Assembly (NCBI GenBank): GCA_049609065.1 | Contig: JBMYYE010000033.1 | Span: 1 to 21,155 of the forward strand | Reading direction: 5' to 3' | Length of the DNA: 21,155 nucleotides | DNA from: JBMYYE01 sp049609065 | GTDB lineage: Bacteria; Pseudomonadota; Alphaproteobacteria; Rhodobacterales; Rhodobacteraceae | In this document: piece after piece, positions 16,187 to 21,155 of the stretch | Position numbering within the stretch: position 1 is the first letter of the stretch | Layout of the letters: each line of letters begins with the position of its first letter | Notes under the pieces: model-generated | The model's database searches: none | What the model was told of the DNA's origin: nothing | Seen by the model: the letters and a program-made list of their open reading frames with translations, nothing else | Made by a program: the position numbers and the translations under genes

Positions 16187-18073
16187 TTATTCGGTGTCTG
16201 ATGCGTCTTGTGTGTCAGGGGCTTCACTTGGGGCTGGTGCCTCGTCTTTGACCACTTTCTTACGCGGGGCGCGTTTGCGTTTGGGCTTTTCTTCTTTCAC
16301 CTCTTCTGGGGTGTCAGATGTATCCACCGCATCGTCTGATGCGGCCTCAGCGTCCACTTTTTTCTTGCGTGGTGCCCGTTTGCGCTTTGGCTTTTCTGCA
16401 ACTTCGGGCTGTGCCTTCGTTTCTTCAACACTCTCAGTCTCTGACGTGATCTGCTCTTGCTCTGAAACCGGTGCGTCCTCAACCTTTTTGGCTCGTGGTT
16501 TGCGCGTGCGTTTCGGTTTTGGCGTTTCCGTGACCTCAGCCGTGGCATCACCTTCTGGCTCGGAGATCTCAGCCTTCACGGCTTGTGGTCTAGGGAAGGC
16601 TTCACGGCGTTCCTCAAAGCTCATCGCGATAAACCCAGGGAGATGTTCCCCAAGGCCAATTGGGCTATCAGAATGGTCATCGCGACGTCCACGTCCGCGC
16701 CCACGGCGAGTGTTGGCATTGCCAGAGCGATTGCCCTTGGCCGCGTCTTCGGTGCGTCCGCGTTCAGTGCGGGGCTCTTGCGTTGCGCTTTCAGCTTGCT
16801 TTGGAGCTTTTGTAACCTCTGCGGCGTTTGGCTCTTCTGTCTTGCGACGCCCACGACGACGTGTATTTGGCTTGTCGTCTTTGGCGTCATCTGATTTTCC
16901 ACGGCGTGCGCGTGGCGGCTCAGGTGTATAGGGGCTTTCGACGCGTGGGATTTCGATTTCAACCAAAGCTTCAATGGCGGCGAAGTTCTTTTGATCCGCA
17001 GGAACGGAAATCATAAAGGCTTTCCCACTGCGACCGGCGCGGCCGGTGCGGCCAATGCGGTGCACATAGTCTTCGGCGTGGCTTGGCACGTCATAGTTGA
17101 ACACATGGCTTACATTTGGAATGTCCAAACCACGGGCGGCCACATCGGAGGCGACCAAGATTTGGATATTGCCATCGCGGAACCCATGGAGAACTTCCAT
17201 ACGTTTGTTTTGATCCAGATCCCCATGGATAGGAGCCGCATTATGCCCATGTTTTGCAAGGGATTTTGCCACAATATCCACATCAATTTTGCGATTGCAA
17301 AAGACGATCGCATTGGTGCAGGCATCGCCTTCTTGCGCAATAAGCGCCCGAAGCAGATCTCGTTTTTCTTTGGCGGCACGATCACGACGTGTTGGGGTGT
17401 AAAGAACCACGCCTTGTTTGATATTTTCAGATGTCGTTGCCGCGCGCGCGACTTCGATTTTCTCTGGATTTGAAAGGAACGTGTTTGTGATACGCTCGAT
17501 TTCAGGGGCCATTGTGGCACTAAAGAAAAGGGTCTGGCGGGTGAATGGCGTGAGGCCAAAAATACGTTCAATATCAGGGATAAATCCCATATCAAGCATC
17601 CGGTCCGCTTCGTCGACAACCATGATTTTTACATCAGAGAGGATCAATTTGCCACGTTCGAAATGGTCCAAAAGGCGACCAGGTGTGGCAATGAGAACAT
17701 CAACGCCGCGATCGATAAGTGCGTCTTGCTCTTTGAAGCTTACCCCACCAATGAGAAGGGCTTTGGTCAGCTTCGTATGTTGGGCATAAACGTCAAAGTT
17801 TTCAGCAACCTGTGCGGCCAATTCGCGCGTCGGGGCCAAAACAAGTGACCGTGGCATACGCGCACGTGCGCGGCCACGGGCCAGCATAGAAATCATGGGC
17901 AATGTGAAGGATGCGGTTTTCCCTGTCCCAGTTTGCGCAATGCCTAAAACATCGCGGCCTTCTAGGGCCGGAGGGATCGCGCCTGCTTGGATTGGGGTTG
18001 GGGTTTCATAACCCGCAGATTCAATTGCTTTCAACACTTTACGGTTGAGATTCAAATCGGTAAATTTTGTCAT
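16187..18073 (-). CDS. DEAD-box ATP-dependent RNA helicase, RhlE-like, with long charged C-terminal tail
   Basis: Unwinds short RNA duplexes using ATP; likely roles are RNA decay, ribosome assembly or cold adaptation. The 628 residues have the full set of motifs: TPIQ (26-29), AQTGTGKT (46-53), PTRELA (81-86), DEAD (154-157), SAT (185-187), ARGLDIP and HRIGRTGRAG (338-347). The helicase core ends near residue 375. The remaining 250 residues are low-complexity Arg/Lys/Glu-rich, with RRGRGRGRRDD near 456-466, a short ordered-looking piece (GLGEHLPGFIAMSFEERREAFPRP, 473-496) and three copies of a KPKRxRxPRxKK basic motif. The core resembles RhlE; the tail exceeds what is usual. A probable promoter and structured leader lie upstream. 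Confidence 0.94.
   Translation of the reverse strand: MTKFTDLNLNRKVLKAIESAGYETPTPIQAGAIPPALEGRDVLGIAQTGTGKTASFTLPMISMLARGRARARMPRSLVLAPTRELAAQVAENFDVYAQHTKLTKALLIGGVSFKEQDALIDRGVDVLIATPGRLLDHFERGKLILSDVKIMVVDEADRMLDMGFIPDIERIFGLTPFTRQTLFFSATMAPEIERITNTFLSNPEKIEVARAATTSENIKQGVVLYTPTRRDRAAKEKRDLLRALIAQEGDACTNAIVFCNRKIDVDIVAKSLAKHGHNAAPIHGDLDQNKRMEVLHGFRDGNIQILVASDVAARGLDIPNVSHVFNYDVPSHAEDYVHRIGRTGRAGRSGKAFMISVPADQKNFAAIEALVEIEIPRVESPYTPEPPRARRGKSDDAKDDKPNTRRRGRRKTEEPNAAEVTKAPKQAESATQEPRTERGRTEDAAKGNRSGNANTRRGRGRGRRDDHSDSPIGLGEHLPGFIAMSFEERREAFPRPQAVKAEISEPEGDATAEVTETPKPKRTRKPRAKKVEDAPVSEQEQITSETESVEETKAQPEVAEKPKRKRAPRKKKVDAEAASDDAVDTSDTPEEVKEEKPKRKRAPRKKVVKDEAPAPSEAPDTQDASDTE
16244..16519 (-). 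repeat. Three basic repeats (KPKRxRxPRxKK) in the helicase tail
   Basis: Residues 519-533 (bases 16475-16519), 561-575 (16349-16393) and 596-610 (16244-16288) share the pattern KPKR-[TK]-R-[KA]-PR-[AK]-KK-V, separated by acidic Ser/Thr/Glu-rich spacers. The second and third copies are nearly identical in protein and differ in DNA mostly at silent sites, so they are not a fresh duplication. Confidence 0.8.
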
Positions 18074-18084
18074 TACGTCCTAAG

Positions 18085-18134
18085 GTCGCCATTTGGGCGA
18101 CGGTATGTAGGGGACGCATTTTCTCTCGCGTCCC
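18085..18134 (-). promoter_or_regulatory. Structured 5' leader of the helicase mRNA (two hairpins)
   Basis: Two perfect stems lie between the promoter and the start codon: GGGACGC/GCGTCCC (18111-18117 with 18128-18134, loop 10) and GTCGCC/GGCGAC (18085-18090 with 18096-18101, loop 5). The second ends 4 bases before the AGGA ribosome binding site (18078-18081). An upstream ATG at 18119 opens a 26-codon frame that overlaps the helicase start and stops at 18039. A role in controlling helicase translation is inferred. Confidence 0.5.
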
Positions 18135-18170
18135 TGCGTCAGAGATTCCACCCGAATGGTGATGCAAAGG

Positions 18171-18199
18171 GACCTAGCGGATTAAGGGCTTCGGGTCAA
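18171..18199 (-). promoter_or_regulatory. Candidate sigma-70-type promoter of the helicase gene
   Basis: On the - strand, a TTGACC -35 box (18194-18199) and a TAGGTC -10 box (18171-18176) are 17 bases apart, typical of alphaproteobacterial housekeeping promoters. It lies about 15 bases downstream of the glycosyltransferase stop and predicts a leader of about 90 bases. A run of seven G (18205-18211) lies just upstream. Confidence 0.6.
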
Positions 18200-18214
18200 G
18201 AATACCCCCCCAAA

Positions 18215-19135
18215 TCAACTATTTTGTTTGCCAAGGTGGTCGGTTAGTCGCTTTTGTGTGGCTTTATAGTGCCGAACAAATCCAAACCCTGTTAAAAATT
18301 GGGACAGCCGCCACGGTTTCCATGGCTTATGTGGGCCAATGAAGTGGATGATGATCGGGTCTTTCTTTGCCGCCAAATAGGGCGCGCGGCGGTCATTTGG
18401 CATCGGGGGGACAATGAGGCGATCCACCTTCGCAAAGAGGTTCCAGTTCGGAGGCAAAAGATAGGTGCTCTTGGCAAAAATGCGATTGAGCCAATCTTGA
18501 TCCATGTAGTGCAAGCTGGCGGCGCTTTTGACATCCCCAAATTTGGCACAGATATCGGGATCCGCTTTGATTTTGTCGAGATCAATAAAAATCACGCCTG
18601 CATTAAAGTAATGAGAGAGATCCTCTGATTGAATCTCGCTACGCTTTAGCGCGAGAAAGTCACGATAGCGATGCCAACGTTTGTCTTTGCGCGTTGCATT
18701 CGCATCAACATAGGCCATGTAGCGATCGAGAACGGCGTCCATGACCGCCGCGACATGGTTGTGGCCCATATCTAATGAGGCAAGCGGCGCAACATCACCC
18801 ATGACGCCTGTATCCCCATCAAGGTAAAGCACGCGCCCTGACATGAATTCAGGAAGCAAAAGTCGAAGGAATGTTGCAGGTGAAATATGCGGAACGCTTG
18901 TTTTTATGGCCGCAAGCCGATCCGCGGGGACCAAACATTTTGTAAAGGTTGCATTGGGAAACCCCGCAACCATGCGTTCAAACCGCGACCAGTCGATTGG
19001 GCTGCTTTCAGGCGCCATGATGGTTAAATCAATGCCACAACTCGCCTTTTCCAAAAGGGAAAATGCAGAGGTTAAGGACGGCTCGGCGTAGCCTTCATCG
19101 GTGCAATATACAACTTGGAGACGGGTATCAGACAT
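18215..19135 (-). CDS. Glycosyltransferase family 8 protein
   Basis: A retaining sugar transferase of the LPS glycosyltransferase type (GT8), probably moving a hexose from a nucleotide sugar to a cell-surface glycan; acceptor unknown. The 306 residues have the metal/nucleotide-binding DGD (106-108 in LYLDGDTGV), FNAGVIFIDLDK (177-188), the DQDWLN motif (212-217), and HFIGPHKPWKPW (264-275), the usual C-terminal GT8 block. No membrane segment is apparent, so it is cytoplasmic or peripheral. Its ATG overlaps the prfC stop by one base (TGATG), so it is translationally coupled to release factor 3, an unexpected partner. Confidence 0.92.
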   Translation of the reverse strand: MSDTRLQVVYCTDEGYAEPSLTSAFSLLEKASCGIDLTIMAPESSPIDWSRFERMVAGFPNATFTKCLVPADRLAAIKTSVPHISPATFLRLLLPEFMSGRVLYLDGDTGVMGDVAPLASLDMGHNHVAAVMDAVLDRYMAYVDANATRKDKRWHRYRDFLALKRSEIQSEDLSHYFNAGVIFIDLDKIKADPDICAKFGDVKSAASLHYMDQDWLNRIFAKSTYLLPPNWNLFAKVDRLIVPPMPNDRRAPYLAAKKDPIIIHFIGPHKPWKPWRLSQFLTGFGFVRHYKATQKRLTDHLGKQNS

Positions 19136-20718
19136 CAGTTTAGCATTTCCTTTGTCGCAGACAGCCCCAGGTCAGGATGATCCCGCTCAACACGGTCAAT
19201 ATCCCATTGTAGCCGCGTTAAATACACCATGTCGCCATCATTATCGGTGGCCATATGTTGTTTGTTGAGGTCGGCAAATTTTTCCACAGCGGTTTTGTCG
19301 CCCTGAACCCACCGTGCGGAGGTGAACTGTGATTGTTCGAACCGCACAGGGAGGCCGTATTCCAGCTCAATACGAGAGGCCAGAACTTCAAATTGTAAGG
19401 CCCCCACGACCCCGACAATAAAGCCAGAGCCAATCATCGGTTTAAACACTTTTGCCGCGCCTTCTTCGGCAAATTGCATCAATGCCTTTTCGAGGTGCTT
19501 GGCCTTCATCGGGTCACCCGCGCGCACGCCTTGCAACAGCTCGGGCGCGAAGCTTGGGATGCCTGTCGCGCGGATCATTTCGCCTTCGGTCAACGTGTCG
19601 CCGATGCGCAATTGTCCATGGTTTGGGATGCCGATGATATCGCCGGCCCACGCTTCTTCGGCCAGTTCACGATCCGCAGCCAAAAACAAAACAGGGTTTG
19701 AAATCGCCATTGTTTTCTTTGACCGCACATGGGTGAGCTTCATGCCCCGTTTGAAATGCCCAGAAGCCAAGCGCAAGAACGCCACGCGGTCACGGTGTTT
19801 CGCGTCCATATTTGCTTGTACCTTGAAAACAAAGCCTGTGACTTTTTTCTCATCCGGGAGAACTTCGCGTGGGGATGCGGCCTGTGGCTGGGGTTCGGGG
19901 CCGTAATTGGCGATCCCGTCCATCAATTCCTTAACGCCAAATGAGTTGATCGCAGAGCCAAACCAAATCGGAGTGAGCGTTCCTTCAAGGAGCGCCTTTG
20001 GATCAAGTGGTGGGAGAAGCTCACGCGCCATTTCGACCTCTTCCAAGAACTTTTCCAATAGATGCGCTGGCACGTGTTCGGCAAGTTTTGGATCCTCAAG
20101 CCCGTTAATTTCGATGCTTTCGGCGATCTTGTTGCGGTCCGCGCGATCCATCAGTTCAAGCCGGTCCCGTAGCATGTCATAGCAACCGATAAAATCGCGT
20201 CCGACCCCAATCGGCCATGACGCAGGGGTGACATCAATTGCAAGATTTTCTTGAATTTCGTCAATAATATCAAATGTATCGCGGCTTTCGCGGTCCATTT
20301 TGTTACAAAAGGTCAGGATCGGAAGGTCCCGCAGACGGCAAACCTCGAAGAGCTTTTGTGTCTGGCTTTCCACACCTTTGGCGCCATCGATGACCATAAC
20401 AGCCGCATCAACAGCGGTGAGCGTGCGGTAGGTGTCTTCGGAAAAGTCGGAGTGACCTGGCGTGTCCACAAGGTTGAAGCGGTAATGTTCAAAATCAAAA
20501 GACATGGCAGAGGCGGAAACAGAAATGCCGCGATCTTGTTCCATTTTCATGAAGTCGGAACGGGTGCGACGTGCTTCGCCTTTTGCGCGTACTTGGCCCG
20601 CCATTTGGATCGCGCCACCATAAAGAAGGAATTTTTCCGTTAGGGTGGTTTTACCCGCATCGGGGTGCGAAATAATTGCAAAAGTGCGCCGTCGCGCAAT
20701 TTCAGGAGGTAAACTCAT
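19135..20718 (-). CDS. prfC: Peptide chain release factor 3
   Basis: A translational GTPase that removes RF1/RF2 from the ribosome after peptide release. From ATG 20718 it has 527 residues, the usual length. GTPase motifs: SHPDAGKTT (17-25), DTPGHSDF (85-92) and NKMD (139-142); the EF-Tu-like domain 2 and the RF3-specific C-terminal part follow (QFEVLASRIELEYGLPV). The frame is open 24 codons further upstream (to 20790), but that segment is not like the family; MSLPPEIARRRTFAIISHPDAGK is the typical start. A weak purine stretch (GCGGAAA) precedes it. Confidence 0.96.
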   Translation of the reverse strand: MSLPPEIARRRTFAIISHPDAGKTTLTEKFLLYGGAIQMAGQVRAKGEARRTRSDFMKMEQDRGISVSASAMSFDFEHYRFNLVDTPGHSDFSEDTYRTLTAVDAAVMVIDGAKGVESQTQKLFEVCRLRDLPILTFCNKMDRESRDTFDIIDEIQENLAIDVTPASWPIGVGRDFIGCYDMLRDRLELMDRADRNKIAESIEINGLEDPKLAEHVPAHLLEKFLEEVEMARELLPPLDPKALLEGTLTPIWFGSAINSFGVKELMDGIANYGPEPQPQAASPREVLPDEKKVTGFVFKVQANMDAKHRDRVAFLRLASGHFKRGMKLTHVRSKKTMAISNPVLFLAADRELAEEAWAGDIIGIPNHGQLRIGDTLTEGEMIRATGIPSFAPELLQGVRAGDPMKAKHLEKALMQFAEEGAAKVFKPMIGSGFIVGVVGALQFEVLASRIELEYGLPVRFEQSQFTSARWVQGDKTAVEKFADLNKQHMATDNDGDMVYLTRLQWDIDRVERDHPDLGLSATKEMLN

Positions 20719-20748
20719 GGGGATTTCCGCTCGTTTGGAGTTGCAAGC

Positions 20749-20777
20749 TCTATACTGATCTTCAACTGCAAGGGCAA
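20749..20777 (-). promoter_or_regulatory. Candidate promoter of prfC
   Basis: On the - strand a TATAGA -10 box (20749-20754) and a TTGCCC -35 box (20772-20777) are separated by 17 bases. It lies in the 95-base gap between the upstream gene and prfC, predicting a leader of about 25 bases. The -35 box is a weak match, so this is tentative. Confidence 0.4.
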
Positions 20778-20813
20778 CGATAATCACCAAGGCGGCAGGT
20801 GCAATTTTCCGTG

Positions 20814-21155
20814 TTATTCTGCTATAAGACGCTTTGTTGTTAGCGCTTTGGCCACCCGTGCGAGATCTTTGTTTTTAGAGCTGCCTTCGCTTTGCGGGAA
20901 GGTAAAAACATTTGTTGGTTGCACAGAGGGATGCATCGGTAAAAGCGCGGCTGTTTCTGCCGCAATCCCGCCCGCGAAAACCAACTCATTATTATTCGTA
21001 TATATTTGATAAAGTTCGATAAAGCCAGCAAATTGGGGGTGGTTTATACCAAGCATGCCAACCAGATTTCGCGCCCTTAGATCCATCAACTCACCGTGTT
21101 TGCTTCGGGCTTTAAGGACATGATTTGGCAGGATTTCTATATCAGTTTTGTTATG
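20814..21155 (-). CDS. Unidentified protein, C-terminal part only (cut by window edge)
   Basis: An open frame of 113 codons plus stop runs from the right edge to 20814. The first visible residues (HNKTDIEILPNHVLK) are already inside the protein, since no good start or ribosome binding site is apparent at TTG 21089 or ATG 21086. The visible part has ARNLVGMLGINHPQFAGFIELYQIY and a C-terminal Lys/Arg-rich end (KNKDLARVAKALTTKRLIAE). No membrane segment and no motif I recognise. It is on the same strand as prfC, 95 bases upstream of it. I assign no function. Confidence 0.55.
   Translation of the reverse strand, partial: HNKTDIEILPNHVLKARSKHGELMDLRARNLVGMLGINHPQFAGFIELYQIYTNNNELVFAGGIAAETAALLPMHPSVQPTNVFTFPQSEGSSKNKDLARVAKALTTKRLIAE

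Noticed and set aside
16194..16931. 245-residue open frame on the + strand opposite the helicase tail
   Set aside because: It is Ser/Ala/Arg-rich because it mirrors the low-complexity tail, and it begins after the terminator with no promoter or ribosome binding site seen.
18205..18211. Run of seven G (minus strand) as a phase-variation tract
   Set aside because: It is short, outside any reading frame and upstream of the -35 box; no evidence for switching.
20719..20790. 24-residue extension of release factor 3
   Set aside because: Not typical of the family and would overlap the candidate promoter; ATG 20718 gives the standard length.
20785..20801. Possible terminator hairpin after the right-edge gene
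   Set aside because: Only a 4-bp stem (CACC/GGTG) with no T-run.
1..21155. Mobile elements, CRISPR arrays, tRNA or rRNA genes, phage or defence genes
   Set aside because: No transposase, integrase, regularly spaced repeats or tRNA-like cloverleaf was seen; genes are tightly packed housekeeping genes.

Overview
The window looks like chromosomal housekeeping DNA from an alphaproteobacterium of the order Rhodobacterales (Roseobacter-type). The evidence is the gene order nuoF-nuoG-nuoH-I-J-K-L-M-N followed by birA-coaX-rnj, the small Rhodobacterales-type proteins set between the nuo genes, and a NuoG without the extra N7 cysteine motif. Base composition is moderate: 60-base lines I counted ran mostly 50-60 % G+C, with one 38 % line near the right end. 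I found no mobile element, CRISPR array, tRNA or rRNA gene.

Left part, about 1-12946, + strand: the distal part of the respiratory complex I (NADH:ubiquinone oxidoreductase) operon. It opens inside a membrane-anchored, Ala/Lys-rich helix-hairpin-helix protein related to the '41 kD complex I subunit', then DUF5337, nuoF, a secreted DUF5333 protein, nuoG, a small putative lipoprotein, nuoH, nuoI, nuoJ, nuoK, nuoL, nuoM and nuoN. The nuo genes seen here cover the NADH/FMN module (F), the long Fe-S subunit (G), the quinone-site and connecting subunits (H, I) and the proton-pumping arm (J-N). nuoA-E must lie to the left. Four non-core proteins are threaded through the operon.

Middle, 12936-16151, + strand: birA (biotin-protein ligase without a DNA-binding domain), coaX (type III pantothenate kinase) and rnj (ribonuclease J) follow nuoN with overlapping or nearly abutting ends and no visible terminator, so they may share the nuo transcript. 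A strong bidirectional terminator hairpin at 16160-16184 separates them from the convergent right-hand genes.

Right part, 16187-21155, - strand: a DEAD-box RNA helicase with a long charged tail, preceded by a candidate promoter and a structured leader; a family 8 glycosyltransferase; prfC (peptide chain release factor 3), whose stop overlaps the glycosyltransferase start; and the C-terminal end of an unrecognised gene cut by the window edge.

I see no clear new defence, mobile or biosynthetic system. The points most worth a second look are the complex-I-associated accessory proteins, the structured leader with an overlapping upstream ORF before the helicase, the repeated basic motifs in the helicase tail, and inverted repeats in two gaps of the nuo operon.
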